This document shows, piece by piece, positions 20,325-33,849 of a stretch of 64,000 nucleotides of DNA (position 1 is its first letter; each line of letters opens with the position of its first letter). The notes beneath the pieces were generated by a model. It was not told the origin of the DNA. It ran no database searches and was given only the letters and a program-made list of their open reading frames with translations. Position numbers and translations under genes: made by a program. The DNA is from Mactra quadrangularis (lineage: Eukaryota > Mollusca > Bivalvia > Venerida > Mactridae). Location of the stretch: positions 47,564,424 to 47,628,423 of the forward strand of contig CM046294.1 of assembly GCA_025267735.1 (NCBI GenBank). Direction: 5' to 3'.

Positions 20325-23300
20325 CCCCTCATCCTGGTGTCCCGACGTTTGCACGCGTTTTTTGGTACCTGAATGTAGTTACTTACTTGTTTAAACACAT
20401 TTTCCCGATGCCCTACGTAGTTAGCAACCTACTTACACAAAAATCATACCTGCGCAGTGAGATGCGCAGTGGCTACAGAGCCCCAAAGTCGCCCCTCATC
20501 CTGGTGTCCCGAGATTTGCACGGGTAATCTCGGTACCTGAACGTGGTGGGTTTGGTGTTTAAACACGTTTTTCAGGTGCCCTAGACGGTTAGCGACCTAA
20601 CTGCAAAAAATCACACTCGCACACCGAGGTGCGCCATGGCAACAGTGCCGCAAAGTATACCGTGCAATATGGCTATATAGGGCTATAGAACAGCAAAAAT
20701 AGGCCCCTCATCCTGGTGTCCCGAGGTTTGCACGCGTTTTTTGGTACCTGAATGTAGTTACTTACTTGTTTAAACACATTTTCCCGATGCCCTACGTAGT
20801 TAGCAACCTACTTACACAAAAATCATACCTGCGCAGTGAGATGCGCAGTGGCTACAGAGCCCCAAAGTCGCCCCTCATCCTGGTGTCCCGAGATTTGCAC
20901 GGGTAATCTCGGTACCTGAACGTGGTGGGTTTGGTGTTTAAACACGTTTTTCAGGTGCCCTAGACGGTTAGCGACCTAACTGCAAAAAATCACATTCGCA
21001 CACCGAGGTGCGCCATGGCAACAGAGCCGCAAAGTATACCGTGCAATATGGCTATATAGGGCTATAGAACAGCAAAAATAGGCCCCTCATCCTGGTGTCC
21101 CGAGGTTTGCACGCGTTTTTTGGTACCTGAATGTAGTTACTTACTTGTTTAAACACATTTTCTCGATGCCCTACGTAGTTAGCAACCTACTTACACAAAA
21201 ATCATACCTGCGCAGTGAGATGCGCAGTGGCTACAGAGCCCCAAAGTCGCCCCTCATCCTGGTGTCCCGAGATTTGCACGGGTAATCTCGGTACCTGAAC
21301 GTGGTGGGTTTGGTGTTTAAACACGTTTTTCAGGTGCCCTAGACGGTTAGCAACCTAACTGCAAAAAATCCCACTCGCACACCGAGGTGCGCCATGGCAA
21401 CAGAGCCGCAAAGTATACCGTGCAATATGGCTATATAGGGCTATAGAACAGCAAAAATAGGCCCCTCATCCTGGTGTCCCGACGTTTGCACGCGTTTTTT
21501 GGTACCTGAATGTAGTTACTTACTTGTTTAAACACATTTTCCCGATGCCCTACGTAGTTAGCAACCTACTTACACAAAAATCATACCTGCGCAGTGAGAT
21601 GCGCAGTGGCTACAGAGCCCCAAAGTCGCCCCTCATCCTGGTGTCCCGAGATTTGCACGGGTAATCTCGGTACCTGAACGTGGTGGGTTTGGTGTTTAAA
21701 CACGTTTTTCAGGTGCCCTAGACGGTTAGCGACCTAACTGCAAAAAATCACACTCGCACACCGAGGTGCGCCATGGCAACAGAGCCGCAAAGTATACCGT
21801 GCAATATGGCTATATAGGGCTATAGAACAGCAAAAATAGGCCCCTCATCCTGGTGTCCCGAGGTTTGCACGCGTTTTTTGGTACCTGAATGTAGTTACTT
21901 ACTTGTTTAAACACATTTTCCCGATGCCCTACGTAGTTAGCAACCTACTTACACAAAAATCATACCTGCGCAGTGAGATGCGCAGTGGCTACAGAGCCCC
22001 AAAGTCGCCCCTCATCCTGGTGTCCCGAGATTTGCACGGGTAATCTCGGTACCTGAACGTGGTGGGTTTGGTGTTTAAACACGTTTTTCAGGTGCCCTAG
22101 ACGGTTAGCGACCTAACTGCAAAAAATCACATTCGCACACCGAGGTGCGCCATGGCAACAGAGCCGCAAAGTATACCGTGCAATATGGCTATATAGGGCT
22201 ATAGAACAGCAAAAATAGGCCCCTCATCCTGGTGTCCCGAGGTTTGCACGCGTTTTTTGGTACCTGAATGTAGTTACTTACTTGTTTAAACACATTTTCT
22301 CGATGCCCTACGTAGTTAGCAACCTACTTACACAAAAATCATACCTGCGCAGTGAGATGCGCAGTGGCTACAGAGCCCCAAAGTCGCCCCTCATCCTGGT
22401 GTCCCGAGATTTGCACGGGTAATCTCGGTACCTGAACGTGGTGGGTTTGGTGTTTAAACACGTTTTTCAGGTGCCCTAGACGGTTAGCAACCTAACTGCA
22501 AAAAATCCCACTCGCACACCGAGGTGCGCCATGGCAACAGAGCCGCAAAGTATACCGTGCAATATGGCTATATAGGGCTATAGAACAGCAAAAATAGGCC
22601 CCTCATCCTGGTGTCCCGACGTTTGCACGCGTTTTTTGGTACCTGAATGTAGTTACTTACTTGTTTAAACACATTTTCCCCGATGCCCTACGTAGTTAGC
22701 AACCTACTTACACAAAAATCATACCTGCGCAGTGAGATGCGCAGTGGCTACAGAGCCCCAAAGTCGCCCCTCATCCTGGTGTCCCGAGATTTGCACGGGT
22801 AATCTCGGTACCTGAACGTGGTGGGTTTGGTGTTTAAACACGTTTTTCAGGTGCCCTAGACGGTTAGCGACCTAACTGCAAAAAAACACACTCGCACACC
22901 GAGGTGCGCCATGGCAACAGTGCCGCAAAGTATACCGTGCAATATGGCTATATAGGGCTATAGAACAGCAAAAATAGGCCCCTCATCCTGGTGTCCCGAG
23001 GTTTGCACGCGTTTTTTGGTACCTGAATGTAGTTACTTACTTGTTTAAACACATTTTCCCGATGCCCTACGTAGTTAGCAACCTACTTACACAAAAATCA
23101 TACCTGCGCAGTGAGATGCGCAGTGGCTACAGAGCCCCAAAGTCGCCCCTCATCCTGGTGTCCCGAGATTTGCACGGGTAATCTCGGTACCTGAACGTGG
23201 TGGGTTTGGTGTTTAAACACGTTTTTCAGGTGCCCTAGACGGTTAGCGACCTAACTGCAAAAAATCACATTCGCACACCGAGGTGCGCCATGGCAACAGA

Positions 23301-26300
23301 GCCGCAAAGTATACCGTGCAATATGGCTATATAGGGCTATAGAACAGCAAAAATAGGCCCCTCATCCTGGTGTCCCGAGGTTTGCACGCGTTTTTTGGTA
23401 CCTGAATGTAGTTACTTACTTGTTTAAACACATTTTCTCGATGCCCTACGTAGTTAGCAACCTACTTACACAAAAATCATACCTGCGCAGTGAGATGCGC
23501 AGTGGCTACAGAGCCCCAAAGTCGCCCCTCATCCTGGTGTCCCGAGATTTGCACGGGTAATCTCGGTACCTGAACGTGGTGGGTTTGGTGTTTAAACACG
23601 TTTTTCAGGTGCCCTAGACGGTTAGCAACCTAACTGCAAAAAATCCCACTCGCACACCGAGGTGCGCCATGGCAACAGAGCCGCAAAGTATACCGTGCAA
23701 TATGGCTATATAGGGCTATAGAACAGCAAAAATAGGCCCCTCATCCTGGTGTCCCGACGTTTGCACGCGTTTTTTGGTACCTGAATGTAGTTACTTACTT
23801 GTTTAAACACATTTTCCCGATGCCCTACGTAGTTAGCAACCTACTTACACAAAAATCATACCTGCGCAGTGAGATGCGCAGTGGCTACAGAGCCCCAAAG
23901 TCGCCCCTCATCCTGGTGTCCCGAGATTTGCACGGGTAATCTCGGTACCTGAACGTGGTGGGTTTGGTGTTTAAACACGTTTTTCAGGTGCCCTAGACGG
24001 TTAGCGACCTAACTGCAAAAAATCACACTCGCACACCGAGGTGCGCCATGGCAACAGAGCCGCAAAGTATACCGTGCAATATGGCTATATAGGGCTATAG
24101 AACAGCAAAAATAGGCCCCTCATCCTGGTGTCCCGAGGTTTGCACGCGTTTTTTGGTACCTGAATGTAGTTACTTACTTGTTTAAACACATTTTCCCGAT
24201 GCCCTACGTAGTTAGCAACCTACTTACACAAAAATCATACCTGCGCAGTGAGATGCGCAGTGGCTACAGAGCCCCAAAGTCGCCCCTCATCCTGGTGTCC
24301 CGAGATTTGCACGGGTAATCTCGGTACCTGAACGTGGTGGGTTTGGTGTTTAAACACGTTTTTCAGGTGCCCTAGACGGTTAGCGACCTAACTGCAAAAA
24401 ATCACATTCGCACACCGAGGTGCGCCATGGCAACAGAGCCGCAAAGTATACCGTGCAATATGGCTATATAGGGCTATAGAACAGCAAAAATAGGCCCCTC
24501 ATCCTGGTGTCCCGAGGTTTGCACGCGTTTTTTGGTACCTGAATGTAGTTACTTACTTGTTTAAACACATTTTCTCGATGCCCTACGTAGTTAGCAACCT
24601 ACTTACACAAAAATCATACCTGCGCAGTGAGATGCGCAGTGGCTACAGAGCCCCAAAGTCGCCCCTCATCCTGGTGTCCCGAGATTTGCACGGGTAATCT
24701 CGGTACCTGAACGTGGTGGGTTTGGTGTTTAAACACGTTTTTCAGGTGCCCTAGACGGTTAGCAACCTAACTGCAAAAAATCCCACTCGCACACCGAGGT
24801 GCGCCATGGCAACAGAGCCGCAAAGTATACCGTGCAATATGGCTATATAGGGCTATAGAACAGCAAAAATAGGCCCCTCATCCTGGTGTCCCGACGTTTG
24901 CACGCGTTTTTTGGTACCTGAATGTAGTTACTTACTTGTTTAAACACATTTTCCCGATGCCCTACGTAGTTAGCAACCTACTTACACAAAAATCATACCT
25001 GCGCAGTGAGATGCGCAGTGGCTACAGAGCCCCAAAGTCGCCCCTCATCCTGGTGTCCCGAGATTTGCACGGGTAATCTCGGTACCTGAACGTGGTGGGT
25101 TTGGTGTTTAAACACGTTTTTCAGGTGCCCTAGACGGTTAGCGACCTAACTGCAAAAAATCACACTCGCACACCGAGGTGCGCCATGGCAACAGTGCCGC
25201 AAAGTATACCGTGCAATATGGCTATATAGGGCTATAGAACAGCAAAAATAGGCCCCTCATCCTGGTGTCCCGAGGTTTGCACGCGTTTTTTGGTACCTGA
25301 ATGTAGTTACTTACTTGTTTAAACACATTTTCCCGATGCCCTACGTAGTTAGCAACCTACTTACACAAAAATCATACCTGCGCAGTGAGATGCGCAGTGG
25401 CTACAGAGCCCCAAAGTCGCCCCTCATCCTGGTGTCCCGAGATTTGCACGGGTAATCTCGGTACCTGAACGTGGTGGGTTTGGTGTTTAAACACGTTTTT
25501 CAGGTGCCCTAGACGGTTAGCGACCTAACTGCAAAAAATCACATTCGCACACCGAGGTGCGCCATGGCAACAGAGCCGCAAAGTATACCGTGCAATATGG
25601 CTATATAGGGCTATAGAACAGCAAAAATAGGCCCCTCATCCTGGTGTCCCGAGGTTTGCACGCGTTTTTTGGTACCTGAATGTAGTTACTTACTTGTTTA
25701 AACACATTTTCTCGATGCCCTACGTAGTTAGCAACCTACTTACACAAAAATCATACCTGCGCAGTGAGATGCGCAGTGGCTACAGAGCCCCAAAGTCGCC
25801 CCTCATCCTGGTGTCCCGAGATTTGCACGGGTAATCTCGGTACCTGAACGTGGTGGGTTTGGTGTTTAAACACGTTTTTCAGGTGCCCTAGACGGTTAGC
25901 AACCTAACTGCAAAAAATCCCACTCGCACACCGAGGTGCGCCATGGCAACAGAGCCGCAAAGTATACCGTGCAATATGGCTATATAGGGCTATAGAACAG
26001 CAAAAATAGGCCCCTCATCCTGGTGTCCCGACGTTTGCACGCGTTTTTTGGTACCTGAATGTAGTTACTTACTTGTTTAAACACATTTTCCCGATGCCCT
26101 ACGTAGTTAGCAACCTACTTACACAAAAATCATACCTGCGCAGTGAGATGCGCAGTGGCTACAGAGCCCCAAAGTCGCCCCTCATCCTGGTGTCCCGAGA
26201 TTTGCACGGGTAATCTCGGTACCTGAACGTGGTGGGTTTGGTGTTTAAACACGTTTTTCAGGTGCCCTAGACGGTTAGCGACCTAACTGCAAAAAATCAC

Positions 26301-29300
26301 ATTCGCACACCGAGGTGCGCCATGGCAACAGAGCCGCAAAGTATACCGTGCAATATGGCTATATAGGGCTATAGAACAGCAAAAATAGGCCCCTCATCCT
26401 GGTGTCCCGAGGTTTGCACGCGTTTTTTGGTACCTGAATGTAGTTACTTACTTGTTTAAACACATTTTCTCGATGCCCTACGTAGTTAGCAACCTACTTA
26501 CACAAAAATCATACCTGCGCAGTGAGATGCGCAGTGGCTACAGAGCCCCAAAGTCGCCCCTCATCCTGGTGTCCCGAGATTTGCACGGGTAATCTCGGTA
26601 CCTGAACGTGGTGGGTTTGGTGTTTAAACACGTTTTTCAGGTGCCCTAGACGGTTAGCAACCTAACTGCAAAAAATCCCACTCGCACACCGAGGTGCGCC
26701 ATGGCAACAGAGCCGCAAAGTATACCGTGCAATATGGCTATATAGGGCTATAGAACAGCAAAAATAGGCCCCTCATCCTGGTGTCCCGACGTTTGCACGC
26801 GTTTTTTGGTACCTGAATGTAGTTACTTACTTGTTTAAACACATTTTCCCGATGCCCTACGTAGTTAGCAACCTACTTACACAAAAATCATACCTGCGCA
26901 GTGAGATGCGCAGTGGCTACAGAGCCCCAAAGTCGCCCCTCATCCTGGTGTCCCGAGATTTGCACGGGTAATCTCGGTACCTGAACGTGGTGGGTTTGGT
27001 GTTTAAACACGTTTTTCAGGTGCCCTAGACGGTTAGCGACCTAACTGCAAAAAATCACACTCGCACACCGAGGTGCGCCATGGCAACAGAGCCGCAAAGT
27101 ATACCGTGCAATATGGCTATATAGGGCTATAGAACAGCAAAAATAGGCCCCTCATCCTGGTGTCCCGAGGTTTGCACGCGTTTTTTGGTACCTGAATGTA
27201 GTTACTTACTTGTTTAAACACATTTTCCCGATGCCCTACGTAGTTAGCAACCTACTTACACAAAAATCATACCTGCGCAGTGAGATGCGCAGTGGCTACA
27301 GAGCCCCAAAGTCGCCCCTCATCCTGGTGTCCCGAGATTTGCACGGGTAATCTCGGTACCTGAACGTGGTGGGTTTGGTGTTTAAACACGTTTTTCAGGT
27401 GCCCTAGACGGTTAGCGACCTAACTGCAAAAAATCACATTCGCACACCGAGGTGCGCCATGGCAACAGAGCCGCAAAGTATACCGTGCAATATGGCTATA
27501 TAGGGCTATAGAACAGCAAAAATAGGCCCCTCATCCTGGTGTCCCGAGGTTTGCACGCGTTTTTTGGTACCTGAATGTAGTTACTTACTTGTTTAAACAC
27601 ATTTTCTCGATGCCCTACGTAGTTAGCAACCTACTTACACAAAAATCATACCTGCGCAGTGAGATGCGCAGTGGCTACAGAGCCCCAAAGTCGCCCCTCA
27701 TCCTGGTGTCCCGAGATTTGCACGGGTAATCTCGGTACCTGAACGTGGTGGGTTTGGTGTTTAAACACGTTTTTCAGGTGCCCTAGACGGTTAGCAACCT
27801 AACTGCAAAAAATCCCACTCGCACACCGAGGTGCGCCATGGCAACAGAGCCGCAAAGTATACCGTGCAATATGGCTATATAGGGCTATAGAACAGCAAAA
27901 ATAGGCCCCTCATCCTGGTGTCCCGACGTTTGCACGCGTTTTTTGGTACCTGAATGTAGTTACTTACTTGTTTAAACACATTTTCCCGATGCCCTACGTA
28001 GTTAGCAACCTACTTACACAAAAATCATACCTGCGCAGTGAGATGCGCAGTGGCTACAGAGCCCCAAAGTCGCCCCTCATCCTGGTGTCCCGAGATTTGC
28101 ACGGGTAATCTCGGTACCTGAACGTGGTGGGTTTGGTGTTTAAACACGTTTTTCAGGTGCCCTAGACGGTTAGCGACCTAACTGCAAAAAATCACACTCG
28201 CACACCGAGGTGCGCCATGGCAACAGTGCCGCAAAGTATACCGTGCAATATGGCTATATAGGGCTATAGAACAGCAAAAATAGGCCCCTCATCCTGGTGT
28301 CCCGAGGTTTGCACGCGTTTTTTGGTACCTGAATGTAGTTACTTACTTGTTTAAACACATTTTCCCGATGCCCTACGTAGTTAGCAACCTACTTACACAA
28401 AAATCATACCTGCGCAGTGAGATGCGCAGTGGCTACAGAGCCCCAAAGTCGCCCCTCATCCTGGTGTCCCGAGATTTGCACGGGTAATCTCGGTACCTGA
28501 ACGTGGTGGGTTTGGTGTTTAAACACGTTTTTCAGGTGCCCTAGACGGTTAGCGACCTAACTGCAAAAAATCACATTCGCACACCGAGGTGCGCCATGGC
28601 AACAGAGCCGCAAAGTATACCGTGCAATATGGCTATATAGGGCTATAGAACAGCAAAAATAGGCCCCTCATCCTGGTGTCCCGAGGTTTGCACGCGTTTT
28701 TTGGTACCTGAATGTAGTTACTTACTTGTTTAAACACATTTTCTCGATGCCCTACGTAGTTAGCAACCTACTTACACAAAAATCATACCTGCGCAGTGAG
28801 ATGCGCAGTGGCTACAGAGCCCCAAAGTCGCCCCTCATCCTGGTGTCCCGAGATTTGCACGGGTAATCTCGGTACCTGAACGTGGTGGGTTTGGTGTTTA
28901 AACACGTTTTTCAGGTGCCCTAGACGGTTAGCAACCTAACTGCAAAAAATCCCACTCGCACACCGAGGTGCGCCATGGCAACAGAGCCGCAAAGTATACC
29001 GTGCAATATGGCTATATAGGGCTATAGAACAGCAAAAATAGGCCCCTCATCCTGGTGTCCCGACGTTTGCACGCGTTTTTTGGTACCTGAATGTAGTTAC
29101 TTACTTGTTTAAACACATTTTCCCGATGCCCTACGTAGTTAGCAACCTACTTACACAAAAATCATACCTGCGCAGTGAGATGCGCAGTGGCTACAGAGCC
29201 CCAAAGTCGCCCCTCATCCTGGTGTCCCGAGATTTGCACGGGTAATCTCGGTACCTGAACGTGGTGGGTTTGGTGTTTAAACACGTTTTTCAGGTGCCCT

Positions 29301-32300
29301 AGACGGTTAGCGACCTAACTGCAAAAAATCACACTCGCACACCGAGGTGCGCCATGGCAACAGAGCCGCAAAGTATACCGTGCAATATGGCTATATAGGG
29401 CTATAGAACAGCAAAAATAGGCCCCTCATCCTGGTGTCCCGAGGTTTGCACGCGTTTTTTGGTACCTGAATGTAGTTACTTACTTGTTTAAACACATTTT
29501 CCCGATGCCCTACGTAGTTAGCAACCTACTTACACAAAAATCATACCTGCGCAGTGAGATGCGCAGTGGCTACAGAGCCCCAAAGTCGCCCCTCATCCTG
29601 GTGTCCCGAGATTTGCACGGGTAATCTCGGTACCTGAACGTGGTGGGTTTGGTGTTTAAACACGTTTTTCAGGTGCCCTAGACGGTTAGCGACCTAACTG
29701 CAAAAAATCACATTCGCACACCGAGGTGCGCCATGGCAACAGAGCCGCAAAGTATACCGTGCAATATGGCTATATAGGGCTATAGAACAGCAAAAATAGG
29801 CCCCTCATCCTGGTGTCCCGAGGTTTGCACGCGTTTTTTGGTACCTGAATGTAGTTACTTACTTGTTTAAACACATTTTCTCGATGCCCTACGTAGTTAG
29901 CAACCTACTTACACAAAAATCATACCTACGCAGTGAGATGCGCAGTGGCTACAGAGCCCCAAAGTCGCCCCTCATCCTGGTGTCCCGAGATTTGCACGGG
30001 TAATCTCGGTACCTGAACGTGGTGGGTTTGGTGTTTAAACACGTTTTTCAGGTGCCCTAGACGGTTAGCAACCTAACTGCAAAAAATCCCACTCGCACAC
30101 CGAGGTGCGCCATGGCAACAGAGCCGCAAAGTATACCGTGCAATATGGCTATATAGGGCTATAGAACAGCAAAAATAGGCCCCTCATCCTGGTGTCCCGA
30201 GGTTTGCACGCGTTTTTTGGTACCTGAATGTAGTTACTTACTTGTTTAAACACATTTTCTCGATGCCCTACGTAGTTAGCAACCTACTTACACAAAAATC
30301 ATACCTGCGCAGTGAGATGCGCAGTGGCTACAGAGCCCCAAAGTCGCCCCTCATCCTGGTGTCCCGAGATTTGCACGGGTAATCTCGGTACCTGAACGTG
30401 GTGGGTTTGGTGTTTAAACACGTTTTTCAGGTGCCCTAGACGGTTAGCAACCTAACTGCAAAAAATCCCACTCGCACACCGAGGTGCGCCATGGCAACAG
30501 AGCCGCAAAGTATACCGTGCAATATGGCTATATAGGGCTATAGAACAGCAAAAATAGGCCCCTCATCCTGGTGTCCCGACGTTTGCACGCGTTTTTTGGT
30601 ACCTGAATGTAGTTACTTACTTGTTTAAACACATTTTCCCGATGCCCTACGTAGTTAGCAACCTACTTACACAAAAATCATACCTGCGCAGTGAGATGCG
30701 CAGTGGCTACAGAGCCCCAAAGTCGCCCCTCATCCTGGTGTCCCGAGATTTGCACGGGTAATCTCGGTACCTGAACGTGGTGGGTTTGGTGTTTAAACAC
30801 GTTTTTCAGGTGCCCTAGACGGTTAGCGACCTAACTGCAAAAAATCACACTCGCACACCGAGGTGCGCCATGGCAACAGTGCCGCAAAGTATACCGTGCA
30901 ATATGGCTATATAGGGCTATAGAACAGCAAAAATAGGCCCCTCATCCTGGTGTCCCGAGGTTTGCACGCGTTTTTTGGTACCTGAATGTAGTTACTTACT
31001 TGTTTAAACACATTTTCCCGATGCCTTACGTAGTTAGCAACCTACTTACACAAAAATCATACCTGCGCAGTGAGATGCGCAGTGGCTACAGAGCCCCAAA
31101 GTCGCCCCTCATCCTGGTGTCCCGAGATTTGCACGGGTAATCTCGGTACCTGAACGTGGTGGGTTTGGTGTTTAAACACGTTTTTCAGGTGCCCTAGACG
31201 GTTAGCGACCTAACTGCAAAAAATCACATTCGCACACCGAAGTGCGCCATGGCAACAGAGCCGCAAAGTATACCGTGCAATATGGCTATATAGGGCTATA
31301 GAACAGCAAAAATAGGCCCCTCATCCTGGTGTCCCGAGGTTTGCACGCGTTTTTTGGTACCTGAATGTAGTTACTTACTTGTTTAAACACATTTTCTCGA
31401 TGCCCTACGTAGTTAGCAACCTACTTACACAAAAATCATACCTGCGCAGTGAGATGCGCAGTGGCTACAGAGCCCCAAAGTCGCCCCTCATCCTGGTGTC
31501 CCGAGATTTGCACGGGTAATCTCGGTACCTGAACGTGGTGGGTTTGGTGTTTAAACACGTTTTTCAGGTGCCCTAGACGGTTAGCAACCTAACTGCAAAA
31601 AATCCCACTCGCACACCGAGGTGCGCCATGGCAACAGAGCCGCAAAGTATACCGTGCAATATGGCTATATAGGGCTATAGAACAGCAAAAATAGGCCCCT
31701 CATCCTGGTGTCCCGACGTTTGCACGCGTTTTTTGGTACCTGAATGTAGTTACTTACTTGTTTAAACACATTTTCCCGATGCCCTACGTAGTTAGCAACC
31801 TACTTACACAAAAATCATACCTGCGCAGTGAGATGCGCAGTGGCTACAGAGCCCCAAAGTCGCCCCTCATCCTGGTGTCCCGAGATTTGCACGGGTAATC
31901 TCGGTACCTGAACGTGGTGGGTTTGGTGTTTAAACACGTTTTTCAGGTGCCCTAGACGGTTAGCGACCTAACTGCAAAAAATCACACTCGCACACCGAGG
32001 TGCGCCATGGCAACAGAGCCGCAAAGTATACCGTGCAATATGGCTATATAGGGCTATAGAACAGCAAAAATAGGCCCCTCATCCTGGTGTCCCGAGGTTT
32101 GCACGCGTTTTTTGGTACCTGAATGTAGTTACTTACTTGTTTAAACACATTTTCCCGATGCCCTACGTAGTTAGCAACCTACTTACACAAAAATCATACC
32201 TGCGCAGTGAGATGCGCAGTGGCTACAGAGCCCCAAAGTCGCCCCTCATCCTGGTGTCCCGAGATTTGCACGGGTAATCTCGGTACCTGAACGTGGTGGG

Positions 32301-33849
32301 TTTGGTGTTTAAACACGTTTTTCAGGTGCCCTAGACGGTTAGCGACCTAACTGCAAAAAATCACATTCGCACACCGAGGTGCGCCATGGCAACAGAGCCG
32401 CAAAGTATACCGTGCAATATGGCTATATAGGGCTATAGAACAGCAAAAATAGGCCCCTCATCCTGGTGTCCCGAGGTTTGCACGCGTTTTTTGGTACCTG
32501 AATGTAGTTACTTACTTGTTTAAACACATTTTCTCGATGCCCTACGTAGTTAGCAACCTACTTACACAAAAATCATACCTGCGCAGTGAGATGCGCAGTG
32601 GCTACAGAGCCCCAAAGTCGCCCCTCATCCTGGTGTCCCGAGATTTGCACGGGTAATCTCGGTACCTGAACGTGGTGGGTTTGGTGTTTAAACACGTTTT
32701 TCAGGTGCCCTAGACGGTTAGCAACCTAACTGCAAAAAATCCCACTCGCACACCGAGGTGCGCCATGGCAACAGAGCCGCAAAGTATACCGTGCAATATG
32801 GCTATATAGGGCTATAGAACAGCAAAAATAGGCCCCTCATCCTGGTGTCCCGACGTTTGCACGCGTTTTTTGGTACCTGAATGTAGTTACTTACTTGTTT
32901 AAACACATTTTCCCGATGCCCTACGTAGTTAGCAACCTACTTACACAAAAATCATACCTGCGCAGTGAGATGCGCAGTGGCTACAGAGCCCCAAAGTCGC
33001 CCCTCATCCTGGTGTCCCGAGATTTGCACGGGTAATCTCGGTACCTGAACGTGGTGGGTTTGGTGTTTAAACACGTTTTTCAGGTGCCCTAGACGGTTAG
33101 CGACCTAACTGCAAAAAATCACACTCGCACACCGAGGTGCGCCATGGCAACAGTGCCGCAAAGTATACCGTGCAATATGGCTATATAGGGCTATAGAACA
33201 GCAAAAATAGGCCCCTCATCCTGGTGTCCCGAGGTTTGCACGCGTTTTTTGGTACCTGAATGTAGTTACTTACTTGTTTAAACACATTTTCCCGATGCCC
33301 TACGTAGTTAGCAACCTACTTACACAAAAATCATACCTGCGCAGTGAGATGCGCAGTGGCTACAGAGCCCCAAAGTCGCCCCTCATCCTGGTGTCCCGAG
33401 ATTTGCACGGGTAATCTCGGTACCTGAACGTGGTGGGTTTGGTGTTTAAACACGTTTTTCAGGTGCCCAAGACGGTTAGCGACCTAACTGCAAAAAATCA
33501 CATTCGCACACCGAGGTGCGCCATGGCAACAGAGCCGCAAAGTATACCGTGCAATATGGCTATATAGGGCTATAGAACAGCAAAAATAGGCCCCTCATCC
33601 TGGTGTCCCGAGGTTTGCACGCGTTTTTTGGTACCTGAATGTAGTTACTTACTTGTTTAAACACATTTTCTCGATGCCCTACGTAGTTAGCAACCTACTT
33701 ACACAAAAATCATACCTGCGCAGTGAGATGCGCAGTGGCTACAGAGCCCCAAAGTCGCCCCTCATCCTGGTGTCCCGAGATTTGCACGGGTAATCTCGGT
33801 ACCTGAACGTGGTGGGTTTGGTGTTTAAACACGTTTTTCAGGTGCCCTA

